Shown: positions 1-8,536, numbered from the stretch's first letter. The stretch: 27,835 nt of DNA from an uncultured Eubacterium sp. (GCA_900543365.1 UQRG01000007.1:1-27835), one strand, 5' to 3'. The notes: a model not told the origin generated them from the sequence alone. A program made the numbers and translations.

Positions 1-2
1 AT

Positions 3-107
3 GGACTTTGGCTTGCTATACTTTATAACAAGACTATATTAAATAAAGGTGAAATAAATGACAGCCTTATTTATGTAGCCAAGGCACTTGACGAAAAGGA
101 AAATTAA
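3..107 (+). CDS. C-terminal end of an unidentified protein (partial)
   Basis: Only the last 34 codons of this gene lie in the window, in frame 3, ending in TAA at 105-107. The visible residues (GLWLAILYNKTILNKGEIND, then SLIYVAKALDEKEN) are mixed hydrophobic and charged, and look like the helical end of a soluble protein. I do not recognise the family. In many Firmicutes clpC precedes radA, but this tail does not look like a ClpC C-terminus. No terminator is visible after it. The next gene is 148 bases downstream with its own likely promoter. Confidence 0.45.
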   Translation, partial: GLWLAILYNKTILNKGEINDSLIYVAKALDEKEN

Positions 108-152
108 CACTTATTAAATTAAATATTAATGAAAATGTAATCAAATTTTTAG

Positions 153-181
153 TATACAAAATCAAATTAATTTGTTATAAT
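153..181 (+). promoter_or_regulatory. Probable sigma-A promoter for the 136-aa protein and radA
   Basis: A TATACA -35-like hexamer (153-158, four of six matches to TTGACA) is followed by a 17-base spacer and a perfect TATAAT -10 (176-181). The start codon of the next gene is 75 bases downstream. The surrounding sequence is very AT-rich, so chance matches are likely; the exact spacing and perfect -10 support the call. Confidence 0.45.
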
Positions 182-255
182 GAATATAAATTTAAAATAA
201 ATTGCTGAAAAAGCAATATTTATATATAATTTTCTATTTTAGGAGGAAAAATAAA

Positions 256-666
256 ATGGCAGTTATTAAGGAAATTATCTGTACTGAGGCTGATGGTTCT
301 TTAAGTTTTGGTAACTATGAAGTTGCTGAAAAACAGAAAGTTGAAGGCTTTAAGGTAGGTAATGATGAATATAAAGTAAGAACTCATAAAGATGTTACTC
401 GTCTTTCTAAAAATGGTAGTCTTGTACTTGAAACTGTACCAGGTGCAACAGTTCACAGTCTTAAGGTAGGCGAAAGAGTTACTACATTTGATATTGAAGG
501 TAAGGGGAGTACAATGGTTACTTTAGAACTTACTCCAGACAGCACATATTCTATCTATGTAGATGATGTAAATATTGACAAGGTTAATACTAATATGACT
601 GGTAAGATTAGCTTTAGTGTTGAGCTTGACTTTAACGATAAGGCTGTAAGAATTGAAAAGCATTAA
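256..666 (+). CDS. Conserved 136-aa protein of the clostridial 'endosialidase'-labelled family
   Basis: The start ATG at 256 is chosen because AGGAGG lies at 241-246, nine bases upstream; an in-frame start at 202 would add 18 residues with no binding site. The product (MAVIKEIICTEADGSLSFGN...) is 136 residues, has no signal peptide or membrane segment, and alternates short beta-strand-like stretches, suggesting a small all-beta cytosolic protein. From memory, close relatives occur in Lachnospiraceae and are often labelled 'endosialidase', apparently by transfer from a phage tail protein. Nothing here looks like a glycosidase active site, so I treat that name as unreliable. It ends two bases before radA, so the two are very probably co-transcribed and translationally coupled. 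Its true role is unknown. Confidence 0.75.
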   Translation: MAVIKEIICTEADGSLSFGNYEVAEKQKVEGFKVGNDEYKVRTHKDVTRLSKNGSLVLETVPGATVHSLKVGERVTTFDIEGKGSTMVTLELTPDSTYSIYVDDVNIDKVNTNMTGKISFSVELDFNDKAVRIEKH

Positions 667-668
667 TT

Positions 669-2027
669 ATGGCTAAATCAAAAAGTAAGTTCGTATGCCA
701 AAAATGTGGATATGAAACAGTAAAATGGCTTGGCAAGTGTCCTGATTGTGGCAGTTTTAATACTTTTGCTGAGGAAGTTGTTGCTGTACCATCAAAGGTA
801 AGGGGAATAGGTATACAATCTTCTGTTAGACCACAGCTTTTAAAGGATATTAAACCTGTAAATGAAGGCAGAGTATCAACAGGAATGGGGGAACTGGATA
901 GAGTATTAGGCGGAGGACTTGTTGAAGGTTCTCTTACTCTTATTGGTGGTGACCCTGGTATTGGTAAATCTACACTTCTTTTGCAGATTTGTTCCCATTT
1001 AGGCAATCTTGGCAAAAAAATTCTTTATATATCTGGAGAGGAGTCACCTCATCAAATTAAGCTAAGAGCTGACAGACTTAATATAAATTCAGACAATATA
1101 AAACTTTTGTCTGAAACTAACATTGCTGTTATAGATACAGCAATTATAAATGAAAATCCTGACTTTGTTATTATAGACTCAATACAGACTATGTATTCAG
1201 AGGAGGCAGCATCTGCTCCTGGTTCTGTAACTCAAGTTAGAGAAACTACGGCAAAACTTATGCACATAAGTAAGGGCAAAGGTATATCTGTAATGATAGT
1301 TGGTCATGTTACTAAAGATGGCAATATTGCAGGACCTAGAGTTCTTGAACATATGGTAGATACTGTACTTTATTTTGAAGGTGACAAAACGGCAAGTTAC
1401 AGAATACTAAGAGCTGTTAAAAACAGATTTGGCGGTACAAATGAAATAGGTGTATTTGAAATGGGCAATGATGGACTTAAGGAAATACTTAATCCTTCTG
1501 CTTATATGTTAGCTGATAGACCGGTTAATGTGTCAGGTACAGCTATTACTTGTAGCATTGAGGGGTCAAGACCTATACTTATTGAAGTTCAGTCCCTTGT
1601 TAGCTATACTACTTTTAATATACCTAGGCGACAGGCAACAGGTTCTGACTTTAACAGAATTATTATTATAATAGCTGTACTTGAGAAAAGAGCAGGCTTA
1701 CAGCTTTCAAGCTATGATGCTTACATTAATTTAACTGGTGGTATAAAGGTAACAGAGCCTGCCATTGATGCAGCTGTTGCTGTTGCTATAGCATCAAGTT
1801 ATAGAAATGTACCAGTTGACGCCAACACTCTTGTATTTGGAGAAATTGGCTTAACTGGTGAATTAAGAGCTGTAACAGAGGCTAAAAAACGAGTACAAGA
1901 GGCTATGAAAATGGGCTTTAAAACTTGCATTGTACCTAGAGCCAACTTTAAAGAGGCATCAACTGTTAAGGGTATTGAAGTTTATTGTGCTCAAAGTGTT
2001 GATGAACTTTTAGAAAAGGCTTTGTAA
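669..2027 (+). CDS. radA: DNA repair protein RadA (Sms)
   Basis: RadA is a RecA-like DnaB-type helicase that drives branch migration during recombinational repair. At 452 residues it has the usual family length and all three parts. The N-terminal zinc finger has CxxC pairs at C10/C13 and C24/C27. The RecA-like ATPase has Walker A GGDPGIGKST at residues 93-102 and the RadA-specific KNRFG motif near residue 250. The C-terminal part is Lon-protease-like (the stretch with FGEIGLTGELRAV). No catalytic Ser-Lys protease pair is expected in RadA. The start ATG follows the upstream stop by two bases and has no clear ribosome binding site, so expression probably depends on translational coupling. It is not adjacent to ctsR-mcsB-clpC or disA within this window. 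Confidence 0.97.
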   Translation: MAKSKSKFVCQKCGYETVKWLGKCPDCGSFNTFAEEVVAVPSKVRGIGIQSSVRPQLLKDIKPVNEGRVSTGMGELDRVLGGGLVEGSLTLIGGDPGIGKSTLLLQICSHLGNLGKKILYISGEESPHQIKLRADRLNINSDNIKLLSETNIAVIDTAIINENPDFVIIDSIQTMYSEEAASAPGSVTQVRETTAKLMHISKGKGISVMIVGHVTKDGNIAGPRVLEHMVDTVLYFEGDKTASYRILRAVKNRFGGTNEIGVFEMGNDGLKEILNPSAYMLADRPVNVSGTAITCSIEGSRPILIEVQSLVSYTTFNIPRRQATGSDFNRIIIIIAVLEKRAGLQLSSYDAYINLTGGIKVTEPAIDAAVAVAIASSYRNVPVDANTLVFGEIGLTGELRAVTEAKKRVQEAMKMGFKTCIVPRANFKEASTVKGIEVYCAQSVDELLEKAL

Positions 2028-2054
2028 TGTATATATGCAGAAAAACTAATTACA

Positions 2055-2083
2055 TTGACATATTATCATTTTTGTAGTAAAAT
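2055..2083 (+). promoter_or_regulatory. Strong sigma-A promoter for the SEC-C/tsaC/rpiB/upp/tagO run
   Basis: A perfect TTGACA at 2055-2060, a 17-base spacer and TAAAAT at 2078-2083 form a near-consensus promoter in the gap after radA. It lies 43 bases ahead of the SEC-C protein's start codon and has no other gene to serve. It marks a new transcription unit that probably runs to the terminator at 6652-6682. Confidence 0.7.
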
Positions 2084-2125
2084 GAACTATGGTTGAAATT
2101 AAGATTGATTTGGAGGAAATTTAAA

Positions 2126-2626
2126 ATGACATTATACGAACAGTGGCTTGCATCTGCTTATTACAGAAACGGCAGAAATAATGACACTCTTTGGAATGAT
2201 TATATCCCTCGTGAGCAGAAGATTTATGAGGATATTATTGGTAATAAAAAGACTGAATTAAAGGGTACAGTAGCAGAACTTGCTGAAACTTACAATGTTC
2301 CTGCACCTTATATTGTTGGCTTTATTGATGGTCTTAACGAAACTCAGTCAACTCCTTTTGAGCTTGAAAAGTTAGAAGAAACTACAGAAGTTACTATTAA
2401 GATTGATTTTGTTAAGCTTTACAAGAAGATGGTTGAGTACAAGGCTGATCATTTATATTCTCTCCCTCAGTGGAGCAATGTTTTTGATGAAGACGAGCTT
2501 ACTAAGCTTTACAAGGAACAGAAGAAGTCCACTACTATTGTTCACGATGGTCCAAAGATTGGTAGAAATGACCCTTGTCCTTGTGGTAGTGGCAAGAAGT
2601 ATAAAAAATGTTGTGGTGCAAATTAA
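2126..2626 (+). CDS. SEC-C motif protein of unknown function
   Basis: The ATG at 2126 is preceded by TGGAGG at 2111-2116; a TTG at 2093 in the same frame would lie upstream of that site and is rejected. The 166-residue product is acidic and mostly helical, and ends in a textbook SEC-C zinc-binding motif (GRNDPCPCGSGKKYKKCCG, about residues 146-164), as at the C-terminus of SecA. In SecA this motif coordinates zinc with C-x-C-x8-C-C and contacts SecB or the ribosome. The N-terminal 140 residues do not match any domain I recognise. Similar short clostridial proteins are annotated only as SEC-C domain proteins. The gene is first in its operon and abuts the next one without a gap. Confidence 0.85.
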   Translation: MTLYEQWLASAYYRNGRNNDTLWNDYIPREQKIYEDIIGNKKTELKGTVAELAETYNVPAPYIVGFIDGLNETQSTPFELEKLEETTEVTIKIDFVKLYKKMVEYKADHLYSLPQWSNVFDEDELTKLYKEQKKSTTIVHDGPKIGRNDPCPCGSGKKYKKCCGAN

Positions 2627-3676
2627 TTGAAAACTCAAATTTTTAAAATTGATTCGGATAACATTGATAAAACTGTAATTAACAAGGCCGCTGATATTAT
2701 TAAATCAGGCGGTCTTGTAGCGTTTCCTACAGAAACTGTTTATGGCTTAGGTGGCGATGGTCTTAACCCTGCTGCTTCTATGAAAATATATTCAGCTAAG
2801 GGCAGACCATCAGATAATCCACTTATACTTCATATTTCAGACCTTTCTCAGCTTAATAGATTGGTTACTGAAATTCCAGAAACAGCAGTTAAACTTGCTG
2901 AACATTTTTGGCCTGGACCTTTGACTATTATATTTAAGAAAAGTAATATTGTTCCAAAGGAAACAAGTGGAGGACTTGAAACTGTAGCTATAAGATTTCC
3001 AGAGGATAAAATTGCACAGGCACTTATTACTGCAAGTGGTACCCCTATTGCTGCACCTAGTGCCAATAAATCTGGCAGACCTAGCCCAACAAGAGCATCT
3101 CATGTTGAGTTTGACTTAAGTGGCAAAATTGATATGATTATTGACGGAGGTCCTTGCGAATTTGGTTTAGAGTCTACTATAGTTGATGTATCTGGTGATG
3201 TGCCTTGTCTTTTAAGACCTGGAGCAGTTACTTTAGAAATGCTTAGAGAGCTTTTAGGTAGAGTTGATGTTGATAAGGCTGTTGTATCTAAGTTGGACAA
3301 TGGTGAGCTGCCTAAAGCTCCAGGAATGAAATATACTCACTATTCTCCTAGTGCTGATGTTGTAATTGTTAGGGGAGATAGGGAGAAAATGGTGGCTAAA
3401 ATAAATGAGCTTATTTCTCAAACAGATACCTCACTTAAAATTGGTGTTATTGCTACTGAAGAAAATAAGGATAAATATAAAAACTGCGAAGTACTTGTTA
3501 TTGGCAGTATTAAAGAACCTCTGACTATTGCTTCCAACCTTTTTAAAATGCTTAGAAAGTGTGACTATCACAATATTAACAAGGTCTTTGCTGAGGGACT
3601 TTGTGAGGACGAACTTGGTCTTGCTATTATGAATAGGTTGAAGAAAGCAGCAGGATATTGTATAATAGAGGTATAA
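2627..3676 (+). CDS. tsaC: L-threonylcarbamoyladenylate synthase, Sua5/YwlC type
   Basis: This enzyme makes threonylcarbamoyl-AMP from threonine, bicarbonate and ATP, the first step of t6A tRNA modification at position 37. The 349-residue length is that of the long Sua5/YwlC form: an N-terminal YrdC domain (residues about 15-210) with GGLVAFPTETVYGLGGDG, KGRPSDNPLILHI and APSANKSGRPSPT, then a linker containing PGMKYTHYSP and a Rossmann-like Sua5 domain. The start is a TTG immediately after the upstream stop codon. The N-terminus (MKTQIFKID) matches family starts and there is no nearby in-frame ATG, so translation is probably coupled to the SEC-C gene. The order tsaC-rpiB-upp is a common Firmicute neighbourhood. 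Confidence 0.93.
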   Translation: MKTQIFKIDSDNIDKTVINKAADIIKSGGLVAFPTETVYGLGGDGLNPAASMKIYSAKGRPSDNPLILHISDLSQLNRLVTEIPETAVKLAEHFWPGPLTIIFKKSNIVPKETSGGLETVAIRFPEDKIAQALITASGTPIAAPSANKSGRPSPTRASHVEFDLSGKIDMIIDGGPCEFGLESTIVDVSGDVPCLLRPGAVTLEMLRELLGRVDVDKAVVSKLDNGELPKAPGMKYTHYSPSADVVIVRGDREKMVAKINELISQTDTSLKIGVIATEENKDKYKNCEVLVIGSIKEPLTIASNLFKMLRKCDYHNINKVFAEGLCEDELGLAIMNRLKKAAGYCIIEV

Positions 3677-3704
3677 TAGAATATAAATAAAAGGAGTGCA
3701 GAAA

Positions 3705-4133
3705 ATGATAGCATTAGGTTGTGACCACGGTGGTCTTGAACTTAAAAAGGTAGTTATGAATTACCTTGACTCTCAGAATATAGAATACAAGGATTTTGGA
3801 ACATATACATCAGAGTCTTGCGATTACCCTATATATGGTAAGGCTGTAGCTCACGCTGTAGCTGACGGTCAGTGTGATAAGGGTATTATTATATGTGGAA
3901 CAGGTATTGGCATTTCAATAGCAGCCAATAAGATAAAGGGAATAAGAGCTGCCTTGTGTCACGATGTATTTTCTGCAAAGGCAACAAGAGAACATAACAA
4001 TGCCAATATTCTCGCTATGGGTGCAAGAGTTATTGGTCCGGGTCTTGCTCTTGAAATTGTAAAGGCATTTTTAGAAACTGAATTTTCTAATGATGAAAGA
4101 CATATTAGAAGAATAAATATGATTGAAGATTAA
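3705..4133 (+). CDS. rpiB: Ribose-5-phosphate isomerase B
   Basis: RpiB interconverts ribose-5-phosphate and ribulose-5-phosphate in the pentose phosphate pathway. The 142-residue product shows the RpiB/LacAB fold signatures: GCDHGG at the N-terminus, the active-site loop ICGTGIGISIAANK with the catalytic cysteine, and the CHDVFSAKATREHNNANIL stretch with phosphate-binding residues. The ATG at 3705 is chosen over an in-frame GTG at 3696 because that GTG is part of the AAGGAG ribosome binding site (3691-3696). It sits between tsaC and upp, consistent with supply of ribose phosphate for PRPP. LacA/LacB-type sugar isomerases share the fold, but the neighbours and the cysteine loop favour RpiB. 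Confidence 0.93.
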   Translation: MIALGCDHGGLELKKVVMNYLDSQNIEYKDFGTYTSESCDYPIYGKAVAHAVADGQCDKGIIICGTGIGISIAANKIKGIRAALCHDVFSAKATREHNNANILAMGARVIGPGLALEIVKAFLETEFSNDERHIRRINMIED

Positions 4134-4148
4134 AAAGGAGGTATTAAT

Positions 4149-4772
4149 ATGAGTAATTTATGTATTGTTGAACATCCTCTTGTGCAGAGCAAACTTGCAC
4201 ATCTTAGAAGTAAGGAGACTAATAACAAGGAATTTAGAGAGCTTGTAAGCGAAATTTCTGCTCTTTTATTCTATGAAGCAACTAAGGATATGACTGTTAA
4301 GGACACTAATGTTACTACTCCTCTTGGTGAGGCTGACTGTAAGGTACTTGACAACGAAATTGGTGTGGTACCTATTTTAAGAGGTGGTCTTGGTATGGTT
4401 GAGGGTATTGTTGATTTAATGCCAAATGCTAAGATTGGTCATATTGGTCTTTACAGAGACCCTAATACATTTATGCCTATTGAATATTACTGTAAACTTC
4501 CAGAAGGTGAAGATATTGAAATGTTTGTGTTAGAGCCTATGATGGCTACTGGTGGTACAGCATCTGCGGCTATTCAGTTCCTTAAGGAAAGAAGTATTAA
4601 GAAGATTAAGTATATTTGCCTTATTTGTACACCAGATGGTGTTCAAAGACTTCAGGAAGACCATCCTGATGTTGATGTATATACTGCGGCTCTTGACAGA
4701 GCTATTAGCGATGATGGTTACATTATACCTGGCTTAGGTGATGCCGGTGACAGAATGTTCGGTAATAAATAG
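4149..4772 (+). CDS. upp: Uracil phosphoribosyltransferase
   Basis: Upp salvages uracil to UMP using PRPP. The 207-residue product is the normal length, with the N-terminal VEHPLVQSKLAHLR typical of the family, the PRPP-binding loop EPMMATGGTASAAI (canonical form DPMLATGGS, with E for the first D here), and the C-terminal uracil-binding YIIPGLGDAGDRMFG. AAAAAGGAGG stands just ahead of the ATG. It follows rpiB by 15 bases in the same operon. No PyrR-type leader or attenuator is seen directly upstream, so it is probably expressed with the whole run. Confidence 0.97.
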   Translation: MSNLCIVEHPLVQSKLAHLRSKETNNKEFRELVSEISALLFYEATKDMTVKDTNVTTPLGEADCKVLDNEIGVVPILRGGLGMVEGIVDLMPNAKIGHIGLYRDPNTFMPIEYYCKLPEGEDIEMFVLEPMMATGGTASAAIQFLKERSIKKIKYICLICTPDGVQRLQEDHPDVDVYTAALDRAISDDGYIIPGLGDAGDRMFGNK

Positions 4773-4783
4773 GAGAGATTTTT

Positions 4784-5848
4784 ATGTCTGAAACTTGGCT
4801 TATGTGTATGACTGCTTTTGCTTTAGCTTTTGCAGTTACACTTTTGACCACACCTGTTGCTAAAAGCCTTGCTTACAGATTTAAAGCTGTGGATTTTCCT
4901 CGTTCAAGAGGTATGAACAATGAGCCTGTTCCTCGTATGGGTGGCTTTGCTATTGTGCTTGGTTTTATGTTTTCTATTATTGTTATGTCGTTTTTTATAG
5001 ATGACTTTCACACAAGCAAGTTTTTTGGCTTTATAGCAGGTGCAATTATTATTGTAATTGTAGGTATGTTTGATGATGTTTATGAATTAAGTGCAAAGTT
5101 TAAGCTATTTGTGCAGATTATTGTTGCTATTATTGTTGTATCAACAGGCACTAAGTTGGACTTTATTATGTGGCCTATGTGGCAGTACTTAAAGCCTTTT
5201 TCTAGTATAATTACTATCTTTTGGGTTGTAGGACTTATTAATGCTGTCAACCTTATTGATGGGCTTGATGGTCTTGCAGCTGGTGTCACAACTATTGCTA
5301 GTGTTTGTCTTACTATACTTTGTGCATTGTCTGGCAACACTCTTGCTGTAGTTATTTGTGCTACTTTAGCCGGTTCTACTCTTGGGTTTTTACCTAGAAA
5401 TTTTGCTCCGGCAGAAGTTTATATGGGTGACACAGGGTCTACATTTTTAGGCTATGTTTTGGCTGTTACTTCTTGTATTGGTGTATTTAAGACTTATGCA
5501 CTTCTTGCGTTACTTCTTTCTGTACTTGCTATGGCATTACCTATACTTGATACAAGTTTTGCAATGATTAGACGAGCTGTTAATCATAAGCCTATTATGG
5601 CTCCAGATAGAGGTCATTTGCATCATAGATTGGTAGATGCTGGACTTACATCACAGCAGGCAGTTATGGTTTTATATGGTTTGAGTTCCATTAGTTGTCT
5701 TATTGCTGTTGTTATAGCTATAGGTGATTATAGAATTACACTTGCACTTTTAATGATTCTTCTTGTTATTATTCTTATGTTAGCTGTTTATGGCAAGAGG
5801 ACTGATAAAGAGCCTGATAAAAAAATAGATACTAAAACTAGTAAATAG
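4784..5848 (+). CDS. tagO: Undecaprenyl-phosphate N-acetylglucosaminyl-1-phosphate transferase (TagO/WecA type)
   Basis: This membrane enzyme attaches GlcNAc-1-phosphate to undecaprenyl phosphate, the first step of wall teichoic acid or similar envelope glycan synthesis. The 354-residue protein has about ten membrane segments and the PNPT family motifs: PVPRMGGFAIVLGF, the first Asp pair near FDDVYELSAKFK, NAVNLIDGLDGLAAGV, the MGDTGSTFLGY loop, and the basic PDRGHLHHRLVDAGL loop that separates TagO/WecA from MraY. The C-terminal tail is lysine-rich and cytosolic. AGGAGAG precedes the start. The rpiB-upp-tagO order is known in other Firmicutes, where an epimerase (wecB/mnaA) and the ATP synthase operon often follow; here they do not. 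The exact sugar is inferred from the family. Confidence 0.88.
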   Translation: MSETWLMCMTAFALAFAVTLLTTPVAKSLAYRFKAVDFPRSRGMNNEPVPRMGGFAIVLGFMFSIIVMSFFIDDFHTSKFFGFIAGAIIIVIVGMFDDVYELSAKFKLFVQIIVAIIVVSTGTKLDFIMWPMWQYLKPFSSIITIFWVVGLINAVNLIDGLDGLAAGVTTIASVCLTILCALSGNTLAVVICATLAGSTLGFLPRNFAPAEVYMGDTGSTFLGYVLAVTSCIGVFKTYALLALLLSVLAMALPILDTSFAMIRRAVNHKPIMAPDRGHLHHRLVDAGLTSQQAVMVLYGLSSISCLIAVVIAIGDYRITLALLMILLVIILMLAVYGKRTDKEPDKKIDTKTSK

Positions 5849-5866
5849 CTTTGAGGGAGTGATTGT

Positions 5867-6646
5867 ATGAAAAAGAGAGTTTTGGCAATGGCAATGGTAA
5901 TGACTATGGCGTTTTCAAGTATAGCCTTTGCTGATGATGTTGTTAAGGTTAATGTAAATGGTAAGACTATTGTAACAGACCAGCCGCCTATTATTACAAA
6001 TGGCAGGACAATGGTTCCTTTGAGGGCTGTTGCTGAGGCTTTAGGTTGTCAGGTAGAATGGGATAATACAAGTAAAACAGCAACTTTTATACAGGATGAG
6101 GTTACAGCTGTTGTTACAGTTGGTGAAAAATACATAACATTAGGTGACGGCGTTTATAATGACCAAGTACCTATTGATACTCCGGCTGTAATAGTAAACT
6201 CAAGAACAATGATTCCTTTGAGAGTTTTGTCAGAGGGTTTTGGTTATAGTGTAGAGTGGGATAATACAACTAAAACAGTAAATATTAATTTAAAGTCTAT
6301 GGAAGATAATGACACGGACAAGGCTGATGAAATGACACCTGTTGATACTAATTACAACTTATCCTTTAAAGTTAGCTCTTATGCTGAAATACTTAAGGGT
6401 ATAACAAGTATAATCGATTCTGTTGGATATACAAATGATAATTATGTTAATATTAAAACTCAGTTAAATAATATTGCAAGTAATGCTAAAACAATGACTT
6501 ATGATGAACTTATTTCAGCATTTACAAAGCTTAAGGAAATTGACCAAAGTCTTGCTGATATAGCTAATGATGCTGGTGTAAGTGAGTATACATCAGATTA
6601 TATTAATGACGTTCAAAGTGAATTAAATGATATAATGGGTAAGTAA
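5867..6646 (+). CDS. Secreted copper-amine-oxidase N-terminal (stalk) domain protein
   Basis: The 259-residue product begins with a clear Sec signal peptide (KKR, then a hydrophobic core, cleavage probably after SIAFA near residue 22). The next 115 residues form the Cu_amine_oxidN1 stalk fold with its two matching halves: NGRTMVPLRAVAEALGCQVEWD then NSRTMIPLRVLSEGFGYSVEWD, each followed by a KT-rich strand. Such domains are common on secreted clostridial proteins, where they are thought to act as wall-attached or structural modules; no copper or amine oxidase catalytic part is present. The C-terminal 110 residues are charged and probably helical and match nothing I recognise. It ends the operon, with a strong terminator immediately behind. 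Confidence 0.82.
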   Translation: MKKRVLAMAMVMTMAFSSIAFADDVVKVNVNGKTIVTDQPPIITNGRTMVPLRAVAEALGCQVEWDNTSKTATFIQDEVTAVVTVGEKYITLGDGVYNDQVPIDTPAVIVNSRTMIPLRVLSEGFGYSVEWDNTTKTVNINLKSMEDNDTDKADEMTPVDTNYNLSFKVSSYAEILKGITSIIDSVGYTNDNYVNIKTQLNNIASNAKTMTYDELISAFTKLKEIDQSLADIANDAGVSEYTSDYINDVQSELNDIMGK

Positions 6647-6651
6647 ATATT

Positions 6652-6682
6652 AGGCTGTTGCACAAAAGTGTGACAGCCTTTT
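6652..6682 (+). terminator. Rho-independent terminator after the stalk protein
   Basis: AGGCTGTTGCAC (6652-6663) pairs with GTGTGACAGCCT (6668-6679) through a 12-bp stem including two G-U pairs, closed by an AAAA loop and followed by a short T run (6679-6682). It starts five bases after the stop codon. Confidence 0.85.
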
Positions 6683-6713
6683 GTAATATTAAATAAAAAA
6701 TTAAGGTGAATAT

Positions 6714-7430
6714 ATGTTAATGAGATTAGACAAATACTTATGCAGTTGTGGTTTAGGAACAAGGACAGAAATAAAGAAAATAATAAGACAAAAAAGTGTA
6801 AAAGTAAATGGTGAAATTGTAAGTACAAGTGATTTTAAAGTAAATAAAAATGATGAGGTTATATTTAAAGGGCAAAAAGTTGAGTATAAACAATATACTT
6901 ACATTATGCTTAATAAGCCGGCAGGGGTACTTTCTGCCACAAGAGATAATCACAAAACTACAGTAATTGATTTATTAGATGAAAAATATCAAAATATTGG
7001 ACTTTTTCCTGTTGGCAGACTAGATAGAGATACTGTAGGTCTTATTATATTATCAAATGATGGGGATTTTGCTCATAATACTCTTTCACCTAAAAAGCAT
7101 ATTTACAAAACATATATTGCTCATATTGAGGGTGCTTTGCCTAGTGATGCTGTTGAAATTTTTAATAAAGGTGTAATATTAAAAGACTTTACTTGTGAGA
7201 GTGCAGACCTTATAATAGAAGAGGTATGTGATACATATACAAGAGTAAAGGTAACTATTCACGAGGGAAAATATCATCAAATAAAAAGAATGTTTTTATC
7301 TCTTAATTGCAAGGTAATATATTTAAAAAGAATAAGTTTTGGCAATATTATTCTTGATGAAAACTTAAAGGAGGGAGAATATCGTCTTTTAAATGAAAGT
7401 GAAATGGAATATATAAAGACGGTTAGATAG
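6714..7430 (+). CDS. rRNA pseudouridine synthase, RsuA/RluB/RluE family
   Basis: The 238-residue protein carries an N-terminal S4 RNA-binding domain (MRLDKYLCSCGLG... to about residue 60) and a pseudouridine synthase domain with YIMLNKPAGVLSA, the catalytic GRLDRDTVGL motif (Asp at residue 104) and the closing HEGKYHQIKRMF motif. These mark the RsuA branch, which converts a specific uridine in 16S (U516) or 23S rRNA. I cannot fix the target nucleotide from sequence, although the length and S4 start favour the RsuA type. Two ATGs (6714 and 6720) share the AAGGTG site at 6703-6708; the first is taken. The gene lies only 31 bases behind a terminator and no clear promoter is visible there, so it may rely on read-through or a weak start site. 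Confidence 0.9.
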   Translation: MLMRLDKYLCSCGLGTRTEIKKIIRQKSVKVNGEIVSTSDFKVNKNDEVIFKGQKVEYKQYTYIMLNKPAGVLSATRDNHKTTVIDLLDEKYQNIGLFPVGRLDRDTVGLIILSNDGDFAHNTLSPKKHIYKTYIAHIEGALPSDAVEIFNKGVILKDFTCESADLIIEEVCDTYTRVKVTIHEGKYHQIKRMFLSLNCKVIYLKRISFGNIILDENLKEGEYRLLNESEMEYIKTVR

Positions 7431-7432
7431 TT

Positions 7433-8536
7433 ATGAAAAGAAAAATATTATTAACTTCTGTGGCTTTAATGCTAATGAATCAAAATGTATTGGCAGATAA
7501 CTGTGATAGTATTGTGAGCACTTGGCAAAGTTTATATTCATCTATACAAGGTAAGGGCTATAGCCAGACTTCAGCTACTGTATCTAGTCCAGACCAATGG
7601 AAAAATACTATTGTGTCAGCTTACAACAATTTGGAAGATAGAATAACATTAAACATTGCAAATTTTAATGAAAAAGACTATGATATAAAAAAACTTAAGA
7701 ACTATAATGTTTCAATATCTGCCAAGGGATTTATATCAGGAAGTGATTTATCAACAATAACATATTCTTTTGATTATAACCCTAATTTTAAAATGGAGAG
7801 GGCTGTTGAAATTCCATCACTTTTTAGCAAACTTTCTTTAGAGGAAAAGGAAGCCTTTAATATTTTGTATGATACAACTAAAAAGCTTACATTAGATTTA
7901 ACTACTGATTATGACAAAGAACTTGCTATACATAACTTTATAACAGATAATTTTAGATATGGACCTCTTGATATGTCTAATGTACCGGCAAGGGCTCATT
8001 CTGTAGCTGGATTTGTGCTTGATGGTCAAGGTATATGCGAGGCATATGCCAATACATTCTATATAATGGGTAAAATGGCTGGTCTTGATGTTGGATTAAT
8101 TACTGGTACGGCTAATAATATTAATCATATGTGGAATACTATTAAACTGGATGGAGAATATTATCATATAGATGTAACAAGTGATGACCCTGACCCAGAT
8201 GTACCAGGTAGAGAAAGATATAATTTCTTTAATGTATCTGACAATATCATATCAAAAACTCATTCTTGGGAAAGGAAAGATTTTCCACAGTGTACTGGTG
8301 AAAAGTATAATTATTATAATGTTAATAACTGTATTATTCATAGTGAAGCTGAACTTAAGGAATTTATAAATAATGCACTTAATAGTGGAAAAACAACCTT
8401 TACTTTTAGAACAGAGGGGTATTCTATTGGTAGTGTTGATGTTATAAAGCATTATACATCTAATAAGGGATTTTATACGCTTAGTGTATCTGGTGAATAT
8501 GGTAAGGAAAGTACATATAATGTGACCTTAAAGTAA
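7433..8536 (+). CDS. Secreted transglutaminase-like (cysteine protease fold) protein
   Basis: The 367-residue product starts with a short signal peptide (KRK, hydrophobic core, then VLA-D near residue 21). A transglutaminase-like core has all three catalytic residues: Cys202 in GQGICEAYANTF, His232 in NINHMWNTI and Asp247 in YYHIDVTSDDPDPD. In bacteria such secreted modules are usually peptidases or peptide-crosslinking enzymes of the cell surface, or are linked to spore and envelope processing; the substrate is not deducible. The N-terminal 150 residues and the last 80 residues are unassigned. It starts two bases after the pseudouridine synthase stop and is probably coupled to it. No terminator hairpin is close except the palindromic element at 8565. 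Confidence 0.82.
   Translation: MKRKILLTSVALMLMNQNVLADNCDSIVSTWQSLYSSIQGKGYSQTSATVSSPDQWKNTIVSAYNNLEDRITLNIANFNEKDYDIKKLKNYNVSISAKGFISGSDLSTITYSFDYNPNFKMERAVEIPSLFSKLSLEEKEAFNILYDTTKKLTLDLTTDYDKELAIHNFITDNFRYGPLDMSNVPARAHSVAGFVLDGQGICEAYANTFYIMGKMAGLDVGLITGTANNINHMWNTIKLDGEYYHIDVTSDDPDPDVPGRERYNFFNVSDNIISKTHSWERKDFPQCTGEKYNYYNVNNCIIHSEAELKEFINNALNSGKTTFTFRTEGYSIGSVDVIKHYTSNKGFYTLSVSGEYGKESTYNVTLK

Noticed and set aside
632..1015. A 127-codon open frame on the minus strand across the start of radA
   Set aside because: It lies opposite radA, whose family motifs are clear, has no ribosome binding site and its protein is proline/serine-rich as expected for an antisense shadow.
2093..2125. An upstream TTG start for the SEC-C protein
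   Set aside because: It would lie ahead of the TGGAGG site at 2111-2116, which properly serves the ATG at 2126, and the extra residues are not family-like.
3696..3704. A GTG start for rpiB three codons before the chosen ATG
   Set aside because: The GTG is part of the AAGGAG ribosome binding site, and RpiB proteins begin at MIALGCDHGG.
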